NCBI RefSeq assembly: GCF_029962485.1
Contig: NZ_CP073639.1
Span: 434,001-498,000, forward strand
DNA length: 64,000 nt
DNA from: Burkholderia cepacia
GTDB taxonomy: Bacteria > Pseudomonadota > Gammaproteobacteria > Burkholderiales > Burkholderiaceae
Direction: 5' to 3'
Of this stretch, positions 43,297-51,542 are shown piece after piece. The notes beneath the pieces are model-generated. The model worked only from the letters and a program-made list of their open reading frames with translations. It made no database searches and had not been told where the DNA came from. Each line of letters begins with the position of its first letter. Position 1 is the first letter of the stretch. The position numbers and the translations under genes were made by a program.

Positions 43297-44384
43297 CGGC
43301 GCCCGCCCTCGACGCATCGCTCGTCGACTGGCTCGACTCGAACGCGACGCAGCTCGACACGAGCGCCGACTCGAAAGCCGAGGTCGTGCCGCGCCTGGCG
43401 GCCGCCGGGCTGTTCCGGCTCGGCGTGCCGGCGAACCTCGGCGGCGCGGGCGGCACCACAACCGATGCGATCGCGAGTATCGCCGCGGTGGCCGAACATT
43501 CGCTCGCGGCGGCATTCGTGCTCTGGGGTCAGCGCAGCTTCATCGAGTATCTGCTGCAAAGCCCCAATACCGCGCTGCGCGAGCGCCTGCTGCCGGCACT
43601 GCTCGACGGGACCTGCGCCGGCGCAAGCGGCCTGTCGAACGCGATGAAATATCTGTGCGGGATCGAGTCGCTTCAGATCGAAGCCGCGCGGCGCACGGAG
43701 GCGGCCGAAGACTGCCGGTTGACGGGCCGGATGGCCTGGGTGACGAACCTGCGCGCGGAGCAGTTCGTCGTCGCGGCGGCCGTGTCGTTTCGCGATGGCC
43801 GTCCGTCCGCGATCGTCGCGATCCCGCATGACGCGCCCGGCCTGACACGCAGCGCGGATCTCGACCTGATCGCGCTGCGCGGCAGCAACACCGCCGCATT
43901 GCAGCTTGAAGACGTACCGACCGATAGCGCATGGCTGATCCACGCGGACGCGCAAGCGTTCCTGCCTGCGGTGCGGCCAGCGTTCCTCGGCTTGCAGTGC
44001 GGGCTGTCCATCGGGCTCGCGCGTCGTGCGTTGGCCGAAGCGCGCCACGCGGCGGAGACGACGCGCGGCATTCTCGGCCCCGAAGTCGATACGTGCGCGG
44101 CCGAATTGAGCGCCGCGTGTGCGCTGTTGTCATCCGGTATTGCCGACGGCAGCCTGCGCATGCACCCCAACCGCCTGTTCGAGCTGCGCATCACGCTCGC
44201 GACGCTGGTGGCGAGCGCGGTGAACCTTGAACTCGAGGCCAGCGGCGGCCGCGGCTATCTGCGCGATGCCGGGCTCGGCTTCGATCGGCGCTGGCGCGAA
44301 GCGGCGTTCATTCCGATCGTCACGCCGAGCGTGGTGCAGTTGAAGGCGCAACTCGCGGCGCAGACGCGGAGTATCGCCGCATGA
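43269..44384 (+). CDS. Acyl-CoA-dehydrogenase-fold flavoprotein (short)
   Basis: About 371 residues, starting MGTPDTGRLTAPALDAS inside the CMD gene. It has the ACAD helical N-terminus (AAAGLFRLGVPANLGGAGGTTTDAIASIAAVAEHSLAAAFVLWGQRSFIEYL), a beta domain (RLTGRMAWVTNLRAEQFVV) and the C-terminal bundle with LEASGGRGYLRDAGL. The acyl-CoA catalytic Glu region is not conserved. Relatives near sulfonate ABC genes include DszC/SfnB/SfnC-type flavin-dependent enzymes, a more likely role than beta-oxidation (inference). Confidence 0.82.
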   Translation: MGTPDTGRLTAPALDASLVDWLDSNATQLDTSADSKAEVVPRLAAAGLFRLGVPANLGGAGGTTTDAIASIAAVAEHSLAAAFVLWGQRSFIEYLLQSPNTALRERLLPALLDGTCAGASGLSNAMKYLCGIESLQIEAARRTEAAEDCRLTGRMAWVTNLRAEQFVVAAAVSFRDGRPSAIVAIPHDAPGLTRSADLDLIALRGSNTAALQLEDVPTDSAWLIHADAQAFLPAVRPAFLGLQCGLSIGLARRALAEARHAAETTRGILGPEVDTCAAELSAACALLSSGIADGSLRMHPNRLFELRITLATLVASAVNLELEASGGRGYLRDAGLGFDRRWREAAFIPIVTPSVVQLKAQLAAQTRSIAA

Positions 44385-45175
44385 CGCCCGCGCTGCTGGA
44401 TGCCCGCCACCTGACGCTCGGCTACGGCGAACCGCCACGCAATATCGTGCTTGCCGATGTCTCGCTGTCGGTCGACGCGGGCGAAATCGTCGCGTTGATC
44501 GGCCCGAGCGGCACCGGCAAGTCGAGCCTGCTGCGCGCACTGGCCGGCCTGGAGCAAGCGCAATCGGGCACCGTGTCGATCAACGGCGCGACGCTGCAGG
44601 GCCCGCATCCGCGGATCGCGATCGCGTTTCAGGATCCCTGCCTGCTACCGTGGCTGTCGACCGAAAGCAACGTCGCGTTCGGGCTCGCATTCAAGCATCA
44701 GGCGCGCCTCACGCGCGACCGGCAACGCGAGCGGGTCCGATCCGCGCTGCGAGCGGTCGGGCTCGAAGCCGCCGCGGCGCTGCGCCCTGCCCAACTCTCC
44801 GGCGGCATGGCGCAGCGCGCGGCGCTCGCACGTGCGTTGGCGCGTCAACCGCAGGCCCTGCTGCTCGACGAGCCATTCTCGGCGCTCGACGAAATCACGC
44901 GCGCCGCGATGCAACGGCTGCTGGTGAGCATCGTCTCGTCGACACGCTGCGCGACGGTGCTCGTGACCCATGACATCGACGAAGCGCTGCTCGTGGCCGA
45001 CCGCATCGTGCTGCTCGGTACGCAAGGCCGCTTGATCGATGCATGGCATGTCGATTTCCCGCATCCGCGCGACGCGTTCGTCAGCGAACTCGGCACGATG
45101 CGCATCGACATCCTGAAGGCGTTGCAGGCCGGCATGAAGCGCCCGCACGCCACCGAACTCCCCTCCCTGACCTGA
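44381..45175 (+). CDS. Sulfonate/taurine-type ABC transporter ATPase (system 1)
   Basis: A 264-residue SsuB/TauB-like protein: Walker A GPSGTGKSS, Q-loop FQDPCLLPWLS, signature LSGGMAQRAALARAL, Walker B ALLLDEPFSALDE and switch His in VTHDIDE. ATGA overlap with the preceding flavoprotein gene. It energises the importer with the binding protein at 45187 and the permease at 46370. Confidence 0.94.
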   Translation: MTPALLDARHLTLGYGEPPRNIVLADVSLSVDAGEIVALIGPSGTGKSSLLRALAGLEQAQSGTVSINGATLQGPHPRIAIAFQDPCLLPWLSTESNVAFGLAFKHQARLTRDRQRERVRSALRAVGLEAAAALRPAQLSGGMAQRAALARALARQPQALLLDEPFSALDEITRAAMQRLLVSIVSSTRCATVLVTHDIDEALLVADRIVLLGTQGRLIDAWHVDFPHPRDAFVSELGTMRIDILKALQAGMKRPHATELPSLT

Positions 45176-45186
45176 CCTGCCTACCC

Positions 45187-46377
45187 ATGTGCCAGATTCC
45201 GATGTCGCGCCGCGAATGGCTGAAGCTTGCGGCCCTGTTCACCGCGACGGGTGCCGCCCCGCTGCTGTCCGCGGCGAACGCGCACGCCGCGACGGAACCC
45301 GATGCGCCCGTTCGCATCGGCTATCTGCCGATCACCGACGCAGCGCCGCTGCTGGTGGCCCACAACAACGGCTATTTCGCGGCCGAAGGGCTGAACGTCG
45401 AGCAGCCGAAGCTGCTGCGCAGCTGGGCGCAACTCGTCGAAGCGTTCCTGTCCGGCCAGGTCAACGTCGTGCACCTGCTGTCGCCGATGACGCTCTGGGC
45501 GCGCTACGGCAGCCGCGCACCGGCGAAGGTGGTCGCATGGAATCACGTGAACGGCTCCGGGCTGACGGTCGCGCCCGACGTCGATTCGCTGCGCGACCTC
45601 GGCGGCAAGACCGTCGCGATTCCGTTCTGGTATTCGATCCACAACGTCGTGCTGCAGGACATGCTGCGCCAGCAAGGGCTCGTGCCCGTGCTCAAGCGGC
45701 GCGGCACACCGGCGGCGAACGAGGTCAACCTGGTCGTCATGGCGCCGTCGGACATGCTGCCCGCGCTCGCCGCACGCCAGATCGCCGGGTATATCGTCGC
45801 CGAGCCGTTCAACGCGACGGCGGAATTGATGAAGATCGGCAAGATCCTGCGCTTCACCGGCGATGTCTGGAAGAACCATGCGTGCTGCGTCGTGTTCATG
45901 CACGAGCACGATCTGGCGCAGCGCCCCGCGTGGTCGCAGAAAGTCGTCAACGCGATCGTGAAGGCGCAGGTGTGGGCGCGCTCGCATCCGCAGGAAACCG
46001 CGCAGTTGATGTCGAAGAACGGCGCCCACCGCTATTCGCCGCATACGCTCGCAGCGCTGGATCGCGTGCTGGTTCCGTCGGCGTCGCTTGCCGATACGTA
46101 TCGTACAAGCGGCGCGATCCGCCATGCCGACTGGAACGGAAAACGGATCGACTTCCAGCCGTATCCGTTCCCGAGCTATACCGAGGCGCTGGTTCAGCGC
46201 CTGAAACGTACGGTGGTCGATGGCGACAGTGCATTTCTGGCGTCGCTCGACCCGGCGTTCGCGGCCCGCGATCTCGTCGACGACCGGTTCGTGCGCAAGA
46301 GTATCGACGCGGTCGGCGGGATGGCCGCGTTCGGTCAACCCGGCGCCTTCAAGCGAGAGGAGATCATCGTTGTCTGA
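45187..46377 (+). CDS. Tat-type sulfonate/nitrate-family ABC solute-binding protein (system 1)
   Basis: A 396-residue protein. The N-terminus MSRREWLKLAALFTATGAAPLLSA is a twin-arginine signal, unlike the Sec signal of the system 2 protein. The body is NMT1/SsuA-like: VRIGYLPITDAAPLLVAHNNGYFAAEGLNVE, VNVVHLLSPMTLWARYG, DLGGKTVAIPFWYSIHNVVLQDMLRQQG and IAGYIVAEPFNATAELMKIG. This version resembles the CmpA/NrtA-like branch in length. The ligand is probably a small anionic compound such as an organosulfur acid. Confidence 0.9.
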   Translation: MCQIPMSRREWLKLAALFTATGAAPLLSAANAHAATEPDAPVRIGYLPITDAAPLLVAHNNGYFAAEGLNVEQPKLLRSWAQLVEAFLSGQVNVVHLLSPMTLWARYGSRAPAKVVAWNHVNGSGLTVAPDVDSLRDLGGKTVAIPFWYSIHNVVLQDMLRQQGLVPVLKRRGTPAANEVNLVVMAPSDMLPALAARQIAGYIVAEPFNATAELMKIGKILRFTGDVWKNHACCVVFMHEHDLAQRPAWSQKVVNAIVKAQVWARSHPQETAQLMSKNGAHRYSPHTLAALDRVLVPSASLADTYRTSGAIRHADWNGKRIDFQPYPFPSYTEALVQRLKRTVVDGDSAFLASLDPAFAARDLVDDRFVRKSIDAVGGMAAFGQPGAFKREEIIVV

Positions 46378-47197
46378 CGCGCTTGCCCCCCGCCGGTCAT
46401 CCGCGCGCGAAACGCGTCGGCCTTCCGGCTCCCGTTACCTGGTGCGCGCTACCGCCGGATGGCTCGGCGTGGCCGGCCTCGTCGCGACCGTCGTCGTATG
46501 GTGGGCCGCGATCCATGCGTTGACCGAACCCGGCTCGCTCGGCCGGCAGTTCGCGCCGGACAGCGCGTTCGCCAGCCTGCGGGCGCTGTGTGCGGACGAT
46601 CATCTGGTCGAGCACGCGCTCGTCAGCCTGCGGCGCATCGGCGTCGGGCTCGGCGCGGCGCTGCTGGCCGGCGTCCCGCTCGGGTTGCTGATCGGCCGCG
46701 TGCAATGGGTCGAGCGCGTGCTGTCGCCGACCTTCCAGTTCCTGCGAATGGTGTCGCCGTTGTCGTGGATGCCGCTTGCCGTGATGTCGTTCGGCATCGG
46801 CGACCGCGCGATCTACTTCCTGCTCGGCTTTGCCGCGCTGTGGCCCGTGCTGATGAGCACGGCGGCCGGGGTCGCCCAGATCGACCGGCGCTGGCTGCAA
46901 CTCGGCGAGAGCCTGTCGGCCACCCGCCGCGAGCTGCTGCTCCACATCATGCTGCCGGCCATCGCGGGGCCGCTGCTCAACGGGATCCGGCTCGCGATCG
47001 GCATCCTGTGGATCGTGCTGGTGCCGGCCGAGATGCTGGGCGTCAGCGCGGGGCTCGGTTACCTGATCCTCGACACGCGCGACCGGCTCGCGTATTCCGA
47101 ACTGACGGCAGTGATTCTCGTCATCGGCGCACTGGGGTTTACGCTCGACGGTATCGCGCGGCTATTGGCACGCGCGGTGCTGGCGACCGACCGCTAG
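46370..47197 (+). CDS. Sulfonate/taurine-type ABC transporter permease (system 1)
   Basis: About 275 residues. A TTG start at 46370 overlaps the binding-protein stop by eight bases, with AGAGGAG seven bases upstream. Six membrane spans; the ATPase-docking loop is LQLGESLSATRRELLLHIMLPAIAGPLLNGIRLAIG. The RVQWVERVLSPTFQFLRMVSPLSWMPLAVMSFG segment is characteristic of SsuC/TauC proteins. It closes the five-gene CMD-ACAD-ABC operon. Confidence 0.92.
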   Translation: MSDALAPRRSSARETRRPSGSRYLVRATAGWLGVAGLVATVVVWWAAIHALTEPGSLGRQFAPDSAFASLRALCADDHLVEHALVSLRRIGVGLGAALLAGVPLGLLIGRVQWVERVLSPTFQFLRMVSPLSWMPLAVMSFGIGDRAIYFLLGFAALWPVLMSTAAGVAQIDRRWLQLGESLSATRRELLLHIMLPAIAGPLLNGIRLAIGILWIVLVPAEMLGVSAGLGYLILDTRDRLAYSELTAVILVIGALGFTLDGIARLLARAVLATDR

Positions 47198-47233
47198 CGC
47201 GATGCGCGGCGGCCGGTCGAACCGCGGGGCGCT

Positions 47234-48472
47234 TCAGTTCCACGCATGGCGTGCCGGGCGCACGCCGTTCAGGTAGTAGTTGCCGACCAGGTGATATTTC
47301 CAGCGCACCGGATCGTGCAGCGTATGCGTGCGCGCGTTGCGCCAATGCCGGTCGAGGTTGTGCTCGGCGAGCGTCGACTGCGTGCCGGCCAGCTCGAACA
47401 GCTTCTCGCCCGCGAGCAGCGCGACCTCGGTCGTCAATACCTTCGCTTCGCCGACCGCGACTGATGCGCGCGCGACGTCGTCTTCGGTCACTTCACCGCG
47501 CGCCGTGATTTCGTCGAGCGTGCGCGCCGCACGTTCGAGCAATGCCTCGGCCGCGTGCAGCTGGATGTGCAGGTGGCCGATCTCGCGAATCGTCAGCGGA
47601 TCGTCGACAGCCCGCTCGACGCCGCTGTCGATCCAGGGCCGCGTGCGGGTCCGCACGAACGCCAGCGTATCGTCGATGGCCGCCTTCGCGATGCCCGCGT
47701 CGATCGCGGCCTGGATGATCTGCGACAGCGGGCCGTTGAGCGTCGGCACGTCCGACACGCGCTGCGCGGGCAGCACGTGCGACGCCGGGACGCGCGCCGC
47801 GTCGAGCACGACCGTGCCGCTCGCGGTCGTGCGTTGTCCGAAACCCGACCAGTCGTCGATCACGGTCAGCCCCGTCGTCGGTTGCGGCACATACGCAAGC
47901 CACGCCTGGTGCGCGTCGTCGAGGCCGAGCACCGGGACGTAATGGGCGAACAGCGCACCGGTCGAGTAAAACTTCGTGCCGTCGACGACGTAGTCTTCGC
48001 CGTCGCTGCGCACGCGCGTCTTCAGGTCGAGCACGTGCTTCGTGCCTTTCTCCGAGAACCCGTTGCCGAAGCGCTTTCCGCTCAATATTTCCGCGAAGAA
48101 ATGACGCTTCTGCGCGTCGGTGCCAGTCAGCGTAATCACGTCGACCAGCCCGAAATGATTCTGCGGCAACTGCCCGAGCGACGGATCGGCCGCCGCGACG
48201 ATCTTGATGACTTCGGTCAGCGTGACATGCGACACGCCTGCGCCACCGTATGCCTTCGGCACCGTGATCGCCCACAGCCCCGACTGCGAGAACCATTCTA
48301 TTTCGTCGCGCGGCAGGCGGCGGGTGCGATCGCGCTCGGCGGCCCCTTCCGCGAGCCGCTGCGCAAGCGCGTGCGCGGCCTCGATCGCCTGCGCGTCGTC
48401 GGCAATCACACGGGCGACGTGCGGTTGTGCTTCAACCGGCCGCTCCTGAATCGTGGCGCTCGTGTCTGACAT
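47234..48472 (-). CDS. SfnB/DszC-like flavin-dependent monooxygenase (acyl-CoA dehydrogenase fold)
   Basis: A 412-residue protein starting MSDTSATIQERPVEAQPHV with AGGAGG eight bases upstream. Sequence matches the SfnB family: RLPRDEIEWFSQSGLWAITVPKAYGGAGVSHVTLTEV, GQLPQNHFGLVDVITLTG, FGNGFSEKGTKHVLDLKTR, DGTKFYSTGALFAHYVPVLGLDD and ending THTLHDPVRWKYHLVGNYYLNG. The TLHDP-x-x-x-K region replaces the dehydrogenase C-terminus. The enzymes use FMNH2 and O2 in dimethylsulfone and sulfur-source metabolism. Divergent from the flavoprotein at 48765. Confidence 0.9.
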   Translation of the reverse strand: MSDTSATIQERPVEAQPHVARVIADDAQAIEAAHALAQRLAEGAAERDRTRRLPRDEIEWFSQSGLWAITVPKAYGGAGVSHVTLTEVIKIVAAADPSLGQLPQNHFGLVDVITLTGTDAQKRHFFAEILSGKRFGNGFSEKGTKHVLDLKTRVRSDGEDYVVDGTKFYSTGALFAHYVPVLGLDDAHQAWLAYVPQPTTGLTVIDDWSGFGQRTTASGTVVLDAARVPASHVLPAQRVSDVPTLNGPLSQIIQAAIDAGIAKAAIDDTLAFVRTRTRPWIDSGVERAVDDPLTIREIGHLHIQLHAAEALLERAARTLDEITARGEVTEDDVARASVAVGEAKVLTTEVALLAGEKLFELAGTQSTLAEHNLDRHWRNARTHTLHDPVRWKYHLVGNYYLNGVRPARHAWN

Positions 48473-48503
48473 CGGACCCTCCTGTCGAATGACGAAAGCG
48501 TTC

Positions 48504-48531
48504 AATCTAGCAGCGCAGCGCAAGCTGTAAA
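48504..48531 (-). promoter_or_regulatory. Sigma-70-like promoter of the SfnB-like gene
   Basis: On the leftward strand TTTACA, a 16-base spacer and TAGATT place the start point about 25 bases before the ATG at 48472. TTTACA matches five of six consensus bases. Confidence 0.45.
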
Positions 48532-48692
48532 AACGAGCGATTCTCGGAACGATATTCCTTTGGATAACAAACGACCTGGCGATTCTCGCGCGCGACACCG
48601 TGCTTGCGCGTCGCAATCGACGTCGCAACGTCGGCGCAGTTCACGACTGTCGCGGTAATACGCATCGACGATAACGATCTGCGAATCCGTTA

Positions 48693-48722
48693 TTGGAACG
48701 CTCGCCGCGCGCTTCCTATACT
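48693..48722 (+). promoter_or_regulatory. Sigma-70-like promoter of the flavoprotein/FMN-monooxygenase pair
   Basis: TTGGAA (48693-48698), an 18-base spacer and TATACT (48717-48722). The start point would fall about 36 bases before the ATG at 48765. Confidence 0.5.
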
Positions 48723-48764
48723 GGCCTCCCGGCGCAATCGGCCCCGCTCTTCGAGGAACCCCGC

Positions 48765-50024
48765 ATGACTTCGTCGCACGCAGCCCCCGACCTTTCCACC
48801 GGTACCGACTACGACACGCTCGCGAGCAGGTTCCGGCCGATCTTCGAGCGCATCGCCGCCGGCACCGCCGAACGCGAACGCCGCCGCGAACTGCCGCACG
48901 AGGCAATCGGCTGGCTGAAATCGGCGGGCTTCGGCGCGGTGCGGCTGCCGGCCGGCGCGGGCGGCGCCGGTGCATCGCTGCCGCAGTTGTTCAGGCTGCT
49001 GACCGAGCTGGCCGCTGCAGATTCCAATCTGCCGCAGGCGTTACGCGGACATTTCGCCTTCGTCGAGGACTGGCTGAACGCCCCGCCCGGCCCGCAGCGC
49101 ACGACCTGGTTCGACCGCTTCGCGAGCGGCCAGCTCGTCGGCAATGCGTGGTCGGAGGCAGGTGACGTGCCGCTCGGCCAGACCGTCACGAAGGTATCGG
49201 AGCAGAACGGCCGGCTCGTGCTGAACGGCCGGAAGTTCTACAGCACGGGCAGCCTGTTCGCCGACTGGATTGACGTGTTCGCGCAGCGCGCGCACGACGG
49301 CAGCGACGTGATCGTCGCCGTCGCGACCGCACAGCCCGGCGTGATTCGCGAGGACGACTGGGACGGCTTCGGCCAGACGACGACCGGCAGCGGCACGACG
49401 CGCTTCGAGGATGCGAGCGTCGACGCCGACAACGTGATCGACTTCGCGCGCCGCTTCAAGTACCAGACCGCGTTCTATCAACTATTCCACGTCGCGACGC
49501 TGGCCGGCATCGGTCACGCAATCGTGCGCGACGCCGGCGAGCTCGTGCGCAACCGCACACGCGTGTACAGCCACGGCAACGCGGCGCGGGCGGGCGACGA
49601 CGCGCAGCTGCAGCAGGTGATCGGCGAGATCGCTTCATGGGCATACGCGGCCGACGCACTCGCGCTGCGCGCCGCGCAGCCGCTTCAGCATGCCTATGAA
49701 GCGCGCTTCGGCGGCGACGAGGCGGCCGAGCACGCGGCGAACGTCGCGGCAGAGATCGAATCCGCGCAGAGCCAGCTCGTCGTGTCCGAACTCGTGCTGC
49801 GCGCGGCGACGCGCCTGTTCGACGCGCTTGGCGCGTCCGCGACGCGCACCACGACCGCACTCGACCGGCACTGGCGCAACGCGCGCACGGTGTCGTCGCA
49901 CAATCCGCTCGTCTACAAGGCGCGGATCGTCGGCGACTGGGTCATCAATGGCCGTACGCCGCCGTTCGTCTGGCGTGTCGGCAACGGTGCGGGCGCCAGC
50001 GCGGAAACGGGAGCCGCACGATGA
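48765..50024 (+). CDS. SfnB/DszC-like flavin-dependent enzyme (acyl-CoA dehydrogenase fold)
   Basis: About 419 residues, GAGGAA upstream of the ATG. Strongly related in layout to the 47234 protein: RELPHEAIGWLKSAGFGAVRLPAGAGGAGASLPQLFRLLTELAAADSNLPQALRGH, GNAWSEAGDVPLGQTVTK, NGRKFYSTGSLFADWIDVFAQ, DDWDGFGQTTTGSGTTRFEDA and DRHWRNARTVSSHNPLVYKARIVGDWVING. Its start-stop overlap with the NtaA/DszA-type gene makes a two-enzyme unit, the pairing seen in dibenzothiophene and other desulfurisation systems (inference). Confidence 0.9.
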   Translation: MTSSHAAPDLSTGTDYDTLASRFRPIFERIAAGTAERERRRELPHEAIGWLKSAGFGAVRLPAGAGGAGASLPQLFRLLTELAAADSNLPQALRGHFAFVEDWLNAPPGPQRTTWFDRFASGQLVGNAWSEAGDVPLGQTVTKVSEQNGRLVLNGRKFYSTGSLFADWIDVFAQRAHDGSDVIVAVATAQPGVIREDDWDGFGQTTTGSGTTRFEDASVDADNVIDFARRFKYQTAFYQLFHVATLAGIGHAIVRDAGELVRNRTRVYSHGNAARAGDDAQLQQVIGEIASWAYAADALALRAAQPLQHAYEARFGGDEAAEHAANVAAEIESAQSQLVVSELVLRAATRLFDALGASATRTTTALDRHWRNARTVSSHNPLVYKARIVGDWVINGRTPPFVWRVGNGAGASAETGAAR

Positions 50025-51421
50025 GCAAGACGATCCGCTTCAATGCGTTCGAGATGAACTGCGTCGGCCACCAGTCGCCCGGCCTGTGGGCGCATCCGCG
50101 CGACCGCTCGTGGCAGTACAAGGATCTCGACTACTGGACCGACCTCGCTCGCGTACTCGAACGCGGGATCTTCGACGCGATCTTCATCGCGGACGTGATC
50201 GGTTATTACGACGTCTACAAGGGCAGCAACTATCACGCGCTGCATCAGGCCGCGCAGATCCCGGTCAACGACCCGCTGCAGCTCGCCGCGCCGATCGCGA
50301 TGGCGACCGAGCATCTCGGCATCGGCATTACCGCGTCGACGACGTTCGAGCACCCGTACACGTTCGCGCGCCGGCTGTCGACGGCCGATCATCACACGAA
50401 GGGCCGGCTCGCGTGGAACATCGTCACGTCGTACCTGGAGAGCGGCGCGAAGAACGTGGGCGATCACGGCCTGCGCACGCACGACGACCGCTATGCGGTC
50501 GCGGCCGAATACGTCGAGGTGCTGTACAAGCTGTTCGAGGGCAGTTGGGAGGATGGCGCCGTGGTGCGCGATCGCGACGGCCGCGTGTTCACGCATCCGG
50601 AAAAGGTGCACGAGATCGGCCACAAGGGCCGCTTCTTCGACGTGCCCGGCTACCACCTGTGCGAACCGTCGCCGCAGCGCACGCCGGTGCTGTTCCAGGC
50701 CGGCGCGTCCGGCCCCGGCAAGGCATTCGCCGCGCAGCATGCCGAATGCGTGTTCGTCGCCGCACCGACCCGCGAACAGCTCGCGCGCTACGTGGCCGAC
50801 GTACGCGCGCAGGCCGCCGCCGCGGGACGCGATCCGGCCAAGGTGCTGATCTACAACCTCGTCACGGTGATCGTCGACGAAACCGACGAGAAGGCGCAGG
50901 CCAAGTTCGACGAGTACCGCCGCTACGTGTCGTACGACGGCTCGCTGGTGTTCATGTCGGGCTGGACCGGTATCGACTTCGGCCAGTATGCGCCGGCCGA
51001 TCCGGTCCGGCGCGTCGAAACGAATGCGATCGTGTCGGCCGTCGAGCACCTGTCGGGCGGCGATACCGCGTGGACGATCGAGGCGCTGGCCACCTGGGGC
51101 GGCATCGGCGGACTCGGTCCGGTGTTCGTCGGGTCGGCCCAAACTGTCGCGGACATCCTGCAGGAATGGGTGGCGGCGACCGACGTCGACGGCTTCAATC
51201 TCGCGTACGCGGTTGCACATGAAACCTTCGAGGACGTCGTGCAGCACCTCGTTCCGGAGTTGCAGCGCCGCGGCGTGTACCCAAGCGCGTATGCGCCGGG
51301 CACGCTGCGCGAGAAGCTGTTCGGCGGCACGGCGCGGCTGCCGGACGAGCACCCTGCCGCGCAGTTTCGCGATATCGAGCAGGTCAAGCGCGAAGCCGAG
51401 CGGGAGGCTGTCGGCGCGTAG
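50021..51421 (+). CDS. NtaA/SnaA/DszA-family FMN-dependent monooxygenase
   Basis: A 466-residue luciferase-like enzyme. Landmarks: FNAFEMNCVGHQSPGLWAHPRDRSWQYKDLDYWTDLARVLERGIFDAIFIADVIGYYDVY, TEHLGIGITASTTFEHPYTFARRLSTADHHTKGRLAWNIVTSYLESGAKN and PVLFQAGASGPGKAFAAQHAECVFV. It uses FMNH2 from a separate reductase, with O2, on substrates such as dibenzothiophene sulfone or nitrilotriacetate. No flavin reductase gene is next to it, so FMNH2 must come from elsewhere. ATGA overlap with the preceding gene. Confidence 0.93.
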   Translation: MSKTIRFNAFEMNCVGHQSPGLWAHPRDRSWQYKDLDYWTDLARVLERGIFDAIFIADVIGYYDVYKGSNYHALHQAAQIPVNDPLQLAAPIAMATEHLGIGITASTTFEHPYTFARRLSTADHHTKGRLAWNIVTSYLESGAKNVGDHGLRTHDDRYAVAAEYVEVLYKLFEGSWEDGAVVRDRDGRVFTHPEKVHEIGHKGRFFDVPGYHLCEPSPQRTPVLFQAGASGPGKAFAAQHAECVFVAAPTREQLARYVADVRAQAAAAGRDPAKVLIYNLVTVIVDETDEKAQAKFDEYRRYVSYDGSLVFMSGWTGIDFGQYAPADPVRRVETNAIVSAVEHLSGGDTAWTIEALATWGGIGGLGPVFVGSAQTVADILQEWVAATDVDGFNLAYAVAHETFEDVVQHLVPELQRRGVYPSAYAPGTLREKLFGGTARLPDEHPAAQFRDIEQVKREAEREAVGA

Positions 51422-51471
51422 CGAGACGTCGAGGCCGGTTTGCCCGCATTCGGCGGCGACCGGCTTCAGCA

Positions 51472-51505
51472 CAAACGGCTTCGTGCGGTTCGACGAAGCC
51501 GTTTG
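51472..51505. terminator. Strong hairpin terminator between convergent genes
   Basis: Perfect 13-bp arms (51472-51484 and 51493-51505) around an 8-base loop, 50 bases past the FMN-monooxygenase stop and 38 before the MFS gene end. It probably stops transcription from both sides. T-rich bases follow only weakly. Confidence 0.75.
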
Positions 51506-51542
51506 CGCTTTCCAGGGGGCGCGCTAACCCGCCTGCTCGCTT

